DNA of 64,000 nucleotides from NCBI RefSeq assembly GCF_022690765.1, contig NZ_JALCZA010000018.1, positions 1-64,000 on the forward strand. Reading direction: 5' to 3'. This DNA comes from Anaeromyxobacter oryzisoli (GTDB lineage Bacteria; Myxococcota; Myxococcia; Myxococcales; Anaeromyxobacteraceae). Below the pieces are notes generated by a model. The model made no database searches. It saw nothing but the letters and a program-made list of their open reading frames with translations, and was not told the DNA's origin. How positions within the stretch are numbered: the stretch's first letter is position 1; every line of letters starts with the position of its first letter. Of this stretch, positions 10,860 to 19,966 are shown one piece after another. A program made the position numbers and the translations under genes.

Positions 10860-11648
10860 GTGCTCCGCTACCTCCGGCTGCTCGGCGTCCAGTTCCGCGC
10901 CTCGGCGGCGATCGCCGTCCAGTACCGGGTCGAGTTCCTGGTACGGGCCGGCCTCGCGCTCTTCTGGACCGGGTGGACGCTCGTCCCGCTCCTGGTGGTC
11001 TACGGCGCGCGCACCGCGGTCGCCGGGTGGAGCTTCGACGAGGCCCTCGTGGTCGTGGGCTGGTTCACCCTGCTCAAGGGGGTCCTCGAGGGGGCGGTGA
11101 ACCCGTCGCTCACGGCGGTCGTCGAGCACATCCGCAAGGGCACGCTCGACTTCGTGCTGCTCAAGCCCGCCGACGCGCAGTTCCTCGTCTCCACCGCGAA
11201 GTTCGAGCCGGCGCGGGTGGCCGACCTCGCCGGCGCCGCCGCCGTCTTCGCGGTCGCGTTCCACCGGATGGGGCGCGCCCCGACGCCGGAGGGGCTCCTG
11301 CTCGCGGCGGTCCTCCTCGCCTGCGCCGTCGCGATCCTGTACTCGCTGTGGATCCTCGTGATCTCGGCGGCGTTCGTGGTGGTGAAGGTGGACAACCTGT
11401 CGTTCCTCTTCGTCTCCATCTACGACGCCGCCCGCTGGCCCGCCGACGTGTTCCGCGGCGGGCTGCGGTTCGTCTTCACGTTCGTGGTCCCGCTCGCGGT
11501 GATGACCACCTTCCCCGCGGAGGCGCTGCTCGGGCGCCTCGGACCCGCCCGCGCCGCCCTCATCGCGGCGGGCGCGCTGGCGTTCTCGGTGCTGGCGCGG
11601 GTGGTCTGGCTCCGCTCGATCGCGCGGTACACCTCGGCGAGCAGCTAG
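10860..11648 (+). CDS. ABC-2 type transporter permease (DUF990-like), subunit 2
   Basis: This 262-residue, six-segment membrane protein is homologous in layout to the preceding subunit: an N-terminal YRVEFLVRAGLALFW helix, VVEHIRKGTLDFVLLKP in the first loop, and a C-terminal VPLAVMTTFPAEALLG reentrant region. It starts at GTG 10860, 2 bp after the TAG of the first permease. The frame extends far upstream, but that part only shadows the first gene. Together the two should form the transmembrane heterodimer of an exporter. The substrate is unknown. Confidence 0.85.
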   Translation: MLRYLRLLGVQFRASAAIAVQYRVEFLVRAGLALFWTGWTLVPLLVVYGARTAVAGWSFDEALVVVGWFTLLKGVLEGAVNPSLTAVVEHIRKGTLDFVLLKPADAQFLVSTAKFEPARVADLAGAAAVFAVAFHRMGRAPTPEGLLLAAVLLACAVAILYSLWILVISAAFVVVKVDNLSFLFVSIYDAARWPADVFRGGLRFVFTFVVPLAVMTTFPAEALLGRLGPARAALIAAGALAFSVLARVVWLRSIARYTSASS

Positions 11649-11709
11649 ACGGCGCCGTCGCACCATTCCGCGCGCGCGAGGAGCGGGCGGTCGGCTACAT
11701 TCCCCTCCG

Positions 11710-12678
11710 ATGCTGCGCCTCACCTTCCTCGGCACCTCCGCCGCCCAACCGACCATCCGCCGGAACCTGTCCGGCCTCGCCGTGCGTCGCGACCGCGAGC
11801 TCTTCCTCGTGGACTGCGGGGAGGGGACGCAGCGCCAGCTCATCACCTTCGGCGCGGGCTTCGACGTCGCGGCGATCTTCTTCACCCACTTCCACGCCGA
11901 TCACTACCTCGGCGCGATCGGCTTCCTCCGCACGCTCTCGATGCAGGGGCGGACGGCGCCCCTCGACGTGTACGGACCGCGGCCCGGGCGGCGGCTCCTC
12001 CAGACGATGCTGTTCAGCGGCACCGATCGGTTCAGCTTCGAGGTGCGGCTCCACGAGGTGAAGCCCGGCGACCGGATCCGCCGCGACGGCTGCACGCTCG
12101 TGCCGTTCGCGACGGTCCACCGGATGCCCTCCTGCGGCTGGACCCTCGAGGAGGACGCGCGCCCCGGGCGGTTCCACCTGGAGAAGGCGGTCGCGCTCGG
12201 GATCCCGAAGGGACCCCTCTACGGCGCGCTCCAGCACGGCGAGGCGGTGACGCTCCCCGACGGCCGCGTGGTGCGGCCGGAGGAGGTCATGGACCCGCCG
12301 CGGCGCGGCCGGAAGGTCTCGATCACCGGCGACACCCGCCCGTGCGAGGCCACGGCGGTCGCGGCGCGGGGCGCGGACGTCCTGGTCCACGAGGCGACCT
12401 TCGGCGACGACGAGGTGGACCGCGCGCTGGAGACGCTGCACTCCACCGCCCGCGAGGCCGGGCGGATCGCCCGGGAGGCGGCGGTGGGGCGCCTGGTGCT
12501 GACGCACCTCTCCACCCGCTACGACCACGCCTGGCAGGTCCTCGCCGACCAGGCGCGCGCCGAATGGGCCGGCCCCCTGGACGTGGCGCAGGACGGCTGG
12601 GTGCTCGAGGTGCCGCTGCCCGAGGAGCGCGCCTCGGACGTGGGGCTCGAGGCCTCGGGCTCCCGGCCCCCGGCCTAG
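11710..12678 (+). CDS. rnz: Ribonuclease Z
   Basis: This endoribonuclease of the metallo-beta-lactamase fold matures the 3' ends of tRNA precursors. The 322-residue length fits the short bacterial form. Visible signatures are the N-terminal FLGTSAAQPT, the zinc motif HFHADHYLG at about residue 62, VDCGEGTQRQL, the second-metal histidine in ATVHRMPSCGW, GDTRPC, and the C-terminal VLTHLSTRY. It starts at ATG 11710, 61 bp after the permease gene, and could belong to the same transcript. Confidence 0.93.
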   Translation: MLRLTFLGTSAAQPTIRRNLSGLAVRRDRELFLVDCGEGTQRQLITFGAGFDVAAIFFTHFHADHYLGAIGFLRTLSMQGRTAPLDVYGPRPGRRLLQTMLFSGTDRFSFEVRLHEVKPGDRIRRDGCTLVPFATVHRMPSCGWTLEEDARPGRFHLEKAVALGIPKGPLYGALQHGEAVTLPDGRVVRPEEVMDPPRRGRKVSITGDTRPCEATAVAARGADVLVHEATFGDDEVDRALETLHSTAREAGRIAREAAVGRLVLTHLSTRYDHAWQVLADQARAEWAGPLDVAQDGWVLEVPLPEERASDVGLEASGSRPPA

Positions 12679-12801
12679 ACCGGGCCATCCCGCTCGAGCC
12701 GCCCACGGGGTCGCCGAGGCTCGACCGCCCCGACGGGACGAGCCACCGCGCGCGGGGGTGCGCATCCCAATCACGAGCGCCGCGGGGCGCGGGGAGGCGC
12801 C

Positions 12802-13971
12802 ATGGAGAGCCGCCGTTACGTCGTAGTCGGTGGGGGGATGACCGGCCACGCGGCCGCCGCCACGATCCGGGCGCGCGATCCCGTCGCGCGCGTGACGGTC
12901 ATCGGGGAGGAGCCGGAGGCGGCGTACGCCCGTCCGCCGCTCACGAAGAGCATCTGGCTGGGCAAGGCCGACGAGGCGAGCGTCCGGCTCGCGCCGCTCG
13001 AGCGCGTGGAGTGGCTCGCCGGCCGCCGGGCCGTCTCCCTCGAGACGCGCGAGCACCAGGTCCACGACGACCGGGGCGACGTCCACCGGTACGATCGCCT
13101 CCTCCTCGCCACCGGCGGGCGGCCGCGCCGGCTGCCGTTCGGCGGCGACGAGGTCATCTACTACCGGACCCTCGCCGACTACCGCCGGCTCCGCGACGTG
13201 GCCGGGCGGCGCGTCGTGGTGATCGGCGCCGGGTTCATCGGCTCCGAGCTCGCCGCCTCGCTCGCGCAGGACGGCAGGCAGGTCACGATGATCTTCCCCG
13301 AGGCGCAGGTCGGGGCGCGGAGCTACCCCGCCGAGCTCGCCGCGTTCGTCACGCGGTACTTCGAGCAGCGCGGGGTCCGCGTCCTCTCCGGCCGGCAGGT
13401 CACGGCCGTCGAGGCGCGCGCGGGCGGGACCGCGGTGCGGACCTCGACGGGCGAGGAGCTCGTCGGGGACGCGGTGGTCGCGGGGCTCGGGATCACGCCG
13501 GACATGTCCCTCGCGGAGGAGGCCGGGATCCGGTGCTCGGACGGGATCGAGGTGGACGCGCGGCTCGAGACGAGCGCGCCGGACGTGTTCGCCGCCGGCG
13601 ACGTCGCGCGCTTCCCCTCGCCGGCGCTCGGCCGGCCGATCCGCGTCGAGCACGAGGACGCGGCGCTCTCGATGGGCGCCGCGGCCGGGCGGATCATGAC
13701 CGGCTCGGAGGAGCGCTACACGCACCTGCCGTTCTTCTACTCGGACCTGTTCGACCTCGGCTACGAGGCGGTCGGCGTCCTCGACGCACGGCTCGAGACG
13801 GTCTCCTCGTGGAAGAAGCCGTTCCGGGAGGGCGTCGTCTACTACCTCGAGGGCGACGCGGTCCGCGGCGTGCTGCTCTGGGGGCTGTTCGGGCAGGTGG
13901 ACGCCGCCCGGGGGCTCGTCGAGGGGCGCCGCCCGATCGCGCGCGGCGCGCTCGCCGACGCGATCCGCTGA
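12802..13971 (+). CDS. AIF-like NAD(P)/FAD-dependent oxidoreductase
   Basis: This 389-residue pyridine-nucleotide disulfide reductase-type flavoprotein has an N-terminal FAD site (VVVGGGMTGHAAA), the ARPPLTK motif characteristic of the ferredoxin-reductase/apoptosis-inducing-factor branch, a second dinucleotide fold VVVIGAGFIGSELAASL near residue 137, and DVFAAGDVA for the FAD ribityl contact. There is no redox-active CxxxxC pair, so it is not a disulfide reductase. The C-terminal SDLFDLGYEAVGVLD region matches the AIF-C domain. Its electron partner is unknown. The preceding 123-bp gap shows no further gene. Confidence 0.85.
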   Translation: MESRRYVVVGGGMTGHAAAATIRARDPVARVTVIGEEPEAAYARPPLTKSIWLGKADEASVRLAPLERVEWLAGRRAVSLETREHQVHDDRGDVHRYDRLLLATGGRPRRLPFGGDEVIYYRTLADYRRLRDVAGRRVVVIGAGFIGSELAASLAQDGRQVTMIFPEAQVGARSYPAELAAFVTRYFEQRGVRVLSGRQVTAVEARAGGTAVRTSTGEELVGDAVVAGLGITPDMSLAEEAGIRCSDGIEVDARLETSAPDVFAAGDVARFPSPALGRPIRVEHEDAALSMGAAAGRIMTGSEERYTHLPFFYSDLFDLGYEAVGVLDARLETVSSWKKPFREGVVYYLEGDAVRGVLLWGLFGQVDAARGLVEGRRPIARGALADAIR

Positions 13972-14072
13972 AGGTCCGAACCTCTCTCGGTCAGGCGCGG
14001 AGCGCCGGGGGGGGAGGGCGGAGTCGGATCCGCCCCGGGGCCCTCGCGGCCCGCCGCCGCCCGGGTTAGAAC

Positions 14073-15293
14073 GTGCGGGTGCCGACGCCGAACGACCCCG
14101 CCCACGACCTCGCGCGCTGGATCCCGAGGCTGCTCGCCGTCTGGCGCGAGGGGCGGAGGGGCTCGCGCGGGGGCCGCCGCCCGCCGCCGGACGCGCTCCT
14201 CCCGGACGAGCTGCGCGAGGTCGGCGCCGCGGTCGCCCGGCTGTCGCGGGGGCTTACCCGGGAGCGCGAGCTCGCCGGGGCGCGCTACCTCGACGAGGAG
14301 CGGCTCCTCGGGGCGTACCTGCTCTTCTACTGGCCCGTCTCCTACCTCCAGGCGCGCGGGACGATCTCGGAGCTGCCGCGCCGCCCGCGCGCCGTGCTCG
14401 ACCTCGGGAGCGGCCCCGGGCCCATGGCGTTCGCCGCGCTCGACGCCGGCGCGGCCGAGGCGCTGGCCGCGGATCGCTCCGCCCGCGCCCTCTCCGCGGC
14501 GCGCGCCCTCGCCCGCGCCGCCGGGGAGCCCCTCGGGGCGCGCGAGTGGAACCCGGCCCGGCGGACGCCGCTCGAGGCGCTCGCGCCGGGGCGGCGCTTC
14601 GATCTCGTGACGATGGGTCACGTGGTGAACGAGCTGTGGAAGGGGCAGGACGAGGACGCTCGCCGCGCCGACCTGCTCGAGGAGGCGCTCCGGCTCCTCG
14701 CCCCGGGCGGCTCGCTGCTCGTCGTCGAGCCCGCCCTCCGCGACACCTCGCGCGCGCTCCTCCGCGTCCGGGACCTCCTCGTCGCGCGCGGCCACGCCGT
14801 CCGCGCCCCCTGCCTGTTCCGCGGCCCGTGCCCGGCGCTCCTGCGCGAGTCCGACTGGTGCCACGCCGAGCGGCCCATCGATCCGCCGCCGCTCGTGACC
14901 CAGCTCGGGAAGGCCGCCGGGCTCCGGAAGGAGGCGGTGAAGATGAGCTACCTCGTCGTCGCCGCGCCCGGGGAGGGGTGGGCTGCGCCGCCCGCCGGCC
15001 GAGTGTTCCGGATCGTCTCCGAGCCGCTCCCCTCCAAGGGCCGCCTACGCTACATGGGGTGCGGGCCCGAGGGGCGGATGGGGCTCGCGCTCCAGGAGAA
15101 GCACGTCACGGACGCGAACCGCCGGTTCGAATCCCTGCTGCGCGGGGACGTGATCGAGGTGACCGGCGTCGAGCCGCGCGGCGACGGCATCGCGCTCGGC
15201 GAGGCCTCGTCCGTGAAGGTCGTGGCGCCCGCCGGGCGTCCGGTGCCGGCGGGGCCGCCCGGGACGCCGGCGCCGACGACGGCGGGGGAGTAG
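14073..15293 (+). CDS. Rsm22-like methyltransferase with candidate Fe-S cysteines
   Basis: This 406-residue protein has a SAM-binding motif VLDLGSGPGPMAFAAL near residue 108, preceded by YLLFYWPVSYLQARG. It has MGHVVNELWK in place of the usual post-II loop. A C-terminal cysteine set (PCLFRGPCPALL, SDWCH, RYMGCGPEG) resembles the Rsm22/METTL17 ribosomal small-subunit methyltransferase family, whose members bind an iron-sulfur cluster through such cysteines. The last 80 residues form a small beta-rich domain and a Pro/Ala tail. GTG at 14073 gives the longest sensible product. The rRNA target is an inference from the family. Confidence 0.75.
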   Translation: MRVPTPNDPAHDLARWIPRLLAVWREGRRGSRGGRRPPPDALLPDELREVGAAVARLSRGLTRERELAGARYLDEERLLGAYLLFYWPVSYLQARGTISELPRRPRAVLDLGSGPGPMAFAALDAGAAEALAADRSARALSAARALARAAGEPLGAREWNPARRTPLEALAPGRRFDLVTMGHVVNELWKGQDEDARRADLLEEALRLLAPGGSLLVVEPALRDTSRALLRVRDLLVARGHAVRAPCLFRGPCPALLRESDWCHAERPIDPPPLVTQLGKAAGLRKEAVKMSYLVVAAPGEGWAAPPAGRVFRIVSEPLPSKGRLRYMGCGPEGRMGLALQEKHVTDANRRFESLLRGDVIEVTGVEPRGDGIALGEASSVKVVAPAGRPVPAGPPGTPAPTTAGE

Positions 15294-15522
15294 AGGCGGG
15301 GTCGGTGCGGGGCGGAGCCCAACGCTTCCGCCAGATCGGGAGAGCCCCGCGCTCGCCGCCCCCTCTGCATGGAGCCGAGCTCTGCCGATGCGCGCACGGG
15401 TTCGCGGGCCTCGGCTTGGCGAGCACCCCGTCCGCCGCGTATCATCGCCTCGTGCGTCGCGCCGAGCCCCTCGAGATCGCCGCCGGACATGAGCCGCCGA
15501 GCCCTCCGCCGAGGGTCGAGCG

Positions 15523-15642
15523 GTGACGGAGCCGCCGAAGGAGGGCGCGGGGCGGGCGCTCATCGCCGTGGGCGTCCTCGCGGCGATCACGATCGTGGTG
15601 CTGATCGGGGCGCTGCTGATCTTCGTGGCGAGGCATCGGTAG
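15523..15642 (+). CDS. Small single-pass membrane protein (39 residues)
   Basis: A GTG-initiated frame of 40 codons, starting at 15523 and ending with TAG at 15640-15642, encodes a short basic/acidic N-terminus (TEPPKEGAGRA) followed by one strongly hydrophobic helix (LIAVGVLAAITIVVLIGALLIF) and a VARHR positive-inside end. The layout fits a small membrane peptide. No family is recognised. It sits alone between the Rsm22-like gene and the repeat block that precedes the ABC ATPase end. No strong ribosome-binding site is evident, so expression is uncertain. Confidence 0.45.
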   Translation: MTEPPKEGAGRALIAVGVLAAITIVVLIGALLIFVARHR

Positions 15643-15649
15643 GGCGGGT

Positions 15650-15730
15650 CCCGCCCGTCCCCGTGCCCGTCACCGTACCCGCCTCCCGTGCCCGCCTCCC
15701 GGCTCCCGTGGCCCGTGGCCCGGCCCGGAC
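15650..15730. repeat. Dispersed CCCGTACCC-type repeat, copy 2
   Basis: This block has the same vocabulary as the one at 9816: CCCGTGCCCGTCACCG, ACCCGCCTCCCGTGCCCG and CCCGTGGCCCGTGGCCCGG. It fills the convergent gap between the small membrane-protein gene and the ABC ATPase. Confidence 0.55.
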
Positions 15731-15733
15731 GCC

Positions 15734-16732
15734 CTACATCCCCTCCGCGGCCTCGCGGTTCGACCGGAACAGCTCCGAGAAGACCTCCTCGAGCGGAGGG
15801 TCCTCCACCGTGAGATCCGCGACCGGCAGCGCGGCGAGGATCCGCGCGACGGCGGCGGAGACGTCGTCCGCCGCGACCTGGATCGTCGCCTGGCCGGGCT
15901 CCGTCGTGATCACCTTGCCGAAGCGGTCGAGGTCGGCCGCGGCGGGCGCGCCGTTCGCGGCGGCGAACCGGACCACGATCCGCTTGTCGGGCCGGATCCG
16001 GTGGGAGAGGGCCCGGAGGTCTCCGTCGTAGATCAGCCGGCCGCGGTCGATGACGATGACGCGCGGGCAGAGCTGGACCACGTCCTCCATGTAGTGGCTG
16101 GTGAGGAGCACCGTCGCGCCGTGCCGCTCGTTGTAGGCCTTCACGAACCCGCGCACCGTCGCCTGCATCGCCACGTCGAGGCCGATCGTCGGCTCGTCCA
16201 GGAAGAGCACCTTCGGCCGGTGGAGCAGCGCCGCGGCGAGCTCGCACTTCATCCGCTCGCCGAGCGAGAGCTGCCGCGTCGGCTTCTGGATCACGTCGCC
16301 GATCTCGAGGAGGTCCACGAGCTCCCGCACGGTCTCCTGGAACGCGCCGCGCGGGACGTCGAACACCGCGCGGTTCAGCTCGAAGGTGTCCGCGGGGGGC
16401 AGATCCCAGAGGAGCTGCTGCTTCTGCCCCATGACGAGCGTGATGCTCCGGAGGAACGCCGGCTCGCGCCGCTGCGGCACGAACCCGCCGACCCGGAGCT
16501 CCCCCGCGGTGGGGTGGAGCAGCCCGGAGAGCATCTTGAGGGTGGTGGTCTTCCCGGCGCCGTTCGGCCCGAGGAAGCCGACCCGCTCGCCTTCACGAAC
16601 CGAGAAGTCGATGCCGTCCACCGCCCTGATCGTCTCGTACCTCCGGTCGAAGAGGGCGCGGACGGCGGCGGCGAGCCCGGGCGGGCGGCGGTGGACCCGG
16701 TAGTGCTTGGAGAGGGCGCGGACCTCGATCAC
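15734..16732 (-). CDS. ABC transporter ATP-binding protein (ABC-2/DUF990 partner type)
   Basis: This 332-residue ATPase has Walker A GPNGAGKTT near residue 56, the Q-loop in MGQKQQLLWDL, the signature LSLGERMKCELAAALL, Walker B VLFLDEPTIGLD and the switch histidine in LLTSHYMEDV. The MGQK and LSLGERMK variants and the roughly 330-residue length are typical of ATPases that pair with DUF990 permeases. The C-terminal 85 residues form a regulatory extension ending EEVFSELFR. GTG at 16732 starts the conserved IEVRALSKHY strand. It probably energises the two permeases at 10060-11648, although it lies 4 kb away on the other strand. Confidence 0.9.
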   Translation of the reverse strand: MIEVRALSKHYRVHRRPPGLAAAVRALFDRRYETIRAVDGIDFSVREGERVGFLGPNGAGKTTTLKMLSGLLHPTAGELRVGGFVPQRREPAFLRSITLVMGQKQQLLWDLPPADTFELNRAVFDVPRGAFQETVRELVDLLEIGDVIQKPTRQLSLGERMKCELAAALLHRPKVLFLDEPTIGLDVAMQATVRGFVKAYNERHGATVLLTSHYMEDVVQLCPRVIVIDRGRLIYDGDLRALSHRIRPDKRIVVRFAAANGAPAAADLDRFGKVITTEPGQATIQVAADDVSAAVARILAALPVADLTVEDPPLEEVFSELFRSNREAAEGM

Positions 16733-16807
16733 GGGGGCGAAGATTATTGCGGCGGGGCCCTGCCCGGGGCAACCCCCGCGCCCCGGCCGGCGCGTTACCA
16801 TGCGTTC

Positions 16808-17782
16808 ATGGCCCAGAAGAAGCGTCCGGTGACGAAGAGCGGGCGGCCGCGCGCTCGCAAGGGCGTGAAGCTCACGCCGACCGAGCTGACGCCGCCGCAG
16901 CTCGCCCTCGCCGAGCGCCCGCCCGAGCTCGACGCGCTCGCGAAGGCCGTGGAGGCGGACGGCGGGGCGGTGCTCGCGGCCTACCGCGAGCCGCTCGGCG
17001 GGCACCCGCTCCTCTTCGTGGCGCTCCCCACCGGGAAGGTGGAGCGCACGCCGTTCCAGCGCGACGTCTCCGACCCCCACGTGCGGCGGCTCACCGTGGC
17101 GATGGACAAGACCAAGCGCTACCTCGACCCCATCATCGCGGTGCGCGAGGACGGGAAGTACTGGACCCCGAACGGCGGGCACCGGCTCACCGCGCTCCAG
17201 GAGCTCGGCGCGAAGAGCGTGCTCGCGTTGCTCGTCCCGGAGCGCGAGGTCGCCTACCAGATCCTCGCCCTCAACATCGAGAAGGCGCACAACCTCCGGG
17301 AGAAGTCGCTCGAGGTCGTCCGGATGTACCGCGACCTCGCCGGCTCCGTGAACCCGAAGGAGACCGAGATGGCCCTCGAGCTCGAGGAGCCCGCGCTCGT
17401 CACGCTCGGCTTCGCCTACGAGGCGCGGGCGCGGCTCTCCGGGAGCGCCTACTCCCCCATCCTCCGGAAGGTGGACGCGTTCGAGGACCGGCGGCTCTCC
17501 GAGGCGCTCCCCGGGCGCGAGCGGCGCGCCCAGGCGCTCCTCGCCCTCGACGACGCCGTCTCGGAGGCGGTGGAGCGGCTCAAGGCGCGGGGCTTCGAGT
17601 CGCCCTACCTCAAGGCGTTCGTGGTCGCGCGGGTGAACCCGCTCCGCTTCATGAAGGGCGGCGCGCCGCCGTTCGACGAGCTCCTCGAGCAGATGACGAA
17701 GCGGGCGCGCGGCCTGGACGCCGGCAAGATCCGCGGCGAGGACGTGGCGCGGAGCGGCGGGGCGGCCGCGGAGGCGGAGTGA
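16808..17782 (+). CDS. ParB N-terminal (ParB/Srx) domain protein
   Basis: This 324-residue protein has a basic N-terminus (KKRPVTKSGRPRARKG) and then a ParB/sulfiredoxin-fold domain with PFQRDVSD, RYLDPIIAVRED and the key WTPNGGHRLTALQELG box (about residues 115-135), followed by a helical C-terminal half. The classic ParB helix-turn-helix for parS is not obvious, so this is more likely a ParB-like nucleotide-binding or DNA-modifying regulator than the chromosome-partition ParB, and no parA is nearby. It is divergent from the ABC ATPase, with 75 bp between the two starts. Confidence 0.75.
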   Translation: MAQKKRPVTKSGRPRARKGVKLTPTELTPPQLALAERPPELDALAKAVEADGGAVLAAYREPLGGHPLLFVALPTGKVERTPFQRDVSDPHVRRLTVAMDKTKRYLDPIIAVREDGKYWTPNGGHRLTALQELGAKSVLALLVPEREVAYQILALNIEKAHNLREKSLEVVRMYRDLAGSVNPKETEMALELEEPALVTLGFAYEARARLSGSAYSPILRKVDAFEDRRLSEALPGRERRAQALLALDDAVSEAVERLKARGFESPYLKAFVVARVNPLRFMKGGAPPFDELLEQMTKRARGLDAGKIRGEDVARSGGAAAEAE

Positions 17783-17796
17783 CGGCCGCGGGCGAA

Positions 17797-18273
17797 TCAG
17801 CTCGCGGACTTCGCGTCGCTCCGCGCGAGCACGAGCCGGCGCTCGAGCTCGCCGCCGATGGTGGCGAGGGTCGCCTCGTCCACGTGCCCCTCCGCGTAAG
17901 GGAAGAGCTCGCGCTCCTCCCAGTGGACGTGCCGCTCGAGGAGCTCCGCGAACGCGTGCAGCGCGGCGCGCTGGTCCGGCGCGGCGCCGTCCCGCGCGAT
18001 CCCGACGAGCCGCAGCAGCTCCGCGTGCTCGCTCGCGAGGCGGCGGGTGTCCCGCTGGGCCAGCCAGCGCCCGAGCAGGTCCTCCTCCGCGCGGACGTGC
18101 GAGCGGAGCACCTGCTCCTCGAAGCGCCGCGCCAGCGCGACCTGGCCGGGGAGGTCCTTCGGCGCGCCCGCGCTGTCGGGGTGCCCGTCGAGCGCGTTCC
18201 GGAGCTGGAACGCGACGAGGAGCGCCTGGTGGTGCTCGCTGGAGAGGGGCTTGAGCTGCCGGGAGCGCTTCAT
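17797..18273 (-). CDS. Hemerythrin-like (HHE domain) protein
   Basis: This 158-residue all-helical protein has metal-ligand histidines and acidic residues spaced as in hemerythrin HHE cation-binding domains: SSEHHQALL near residue 13, LRSHVRAEEDLL, ASEHAELLRL and ERHVHWEERELFPY. Such proteins bind a di-iron centre and serve in oxygen, nitric-oxide or iron-sulfur-repair sensing. The specific role is not shown here. ATG at 18273 starts the conserved region. It converges on the ParB-like gene with a 14-bp gap. Confidence 0.85.
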   Translation of the reverse strand: MKRSRQLKPLSSEHHQALLVAFQLRNALDGHPDSAGAPKDLPGQVALARRFEEQVLRSHVRAEEDLLGRWLAQRDTRRLASEHAELLRLVGIARDGAAPDQRAALHAFAELLERHVHWEERELFPYAEGHVDEATLATIGGELERRLVLARSDAKSAS

Positions 18274-18516
18274 GTCCTGATCGTCCCCTGGATGCCATCC
18301 GCGGGCAAGCGGCGGTCGGTCCGGTGGGTGGGGCGCCGCGCGACCGCCCCGCTGCGCCACCGCCCCGCCGAGGTGCGCCCGGTCCGCGGGCCGCTCTGGA
18401 GGCAGGCTCCCCGCTTCGCTATGCCACGCTCCCGGCGCGCGCGCGCTCCCTCGCCCACTGACGGCGGTGAGGGTAGCGCCCGCCGGCCAGGCGCCCGGTC
18501 GAAGGGGGTCGAAACG

Positions 18517-18545
18517 TTGACGCCTCGCGCCAAGGCCACTACATG
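18517..18545 (+). promoter_or_regulatory. Candidate sigma-70-type promoter for fadI-fadJ
   Basis: A TTGACG hexamer at 18517-18522 is followed after 17 bp by TACATG at 18540-18545, 45 bp before the fadI start. It lies in the 316-bp divergent gap between the hemerythrin gene and fadI, which otherwise shows no gene. The -10 match is only partial. Confidence 0.35.
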
Positions 18546-18589
18546 AGATCCAGCTGCCGATCGATTCGGAAGTCAACGGGAGAGACGCC

Positions 18590-19897
<1,308 letters not shown>

Positions 19898-19966
19898 TGG
19901 GCGGAGCACGGGCGGAGCGAGGCGGCGGCTCCGGGCGGCGCGCCCGGACGGACTCGGGAGGTACCC

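Noticed and set aside
15115-15145. GGTTCGAATCC, a tRNA T-arm-like sequence
   Set aside because: It lies in frame inside the Rsm22-like gene (NRRFESLL) with no acceptor stem or anticodon arm around it.
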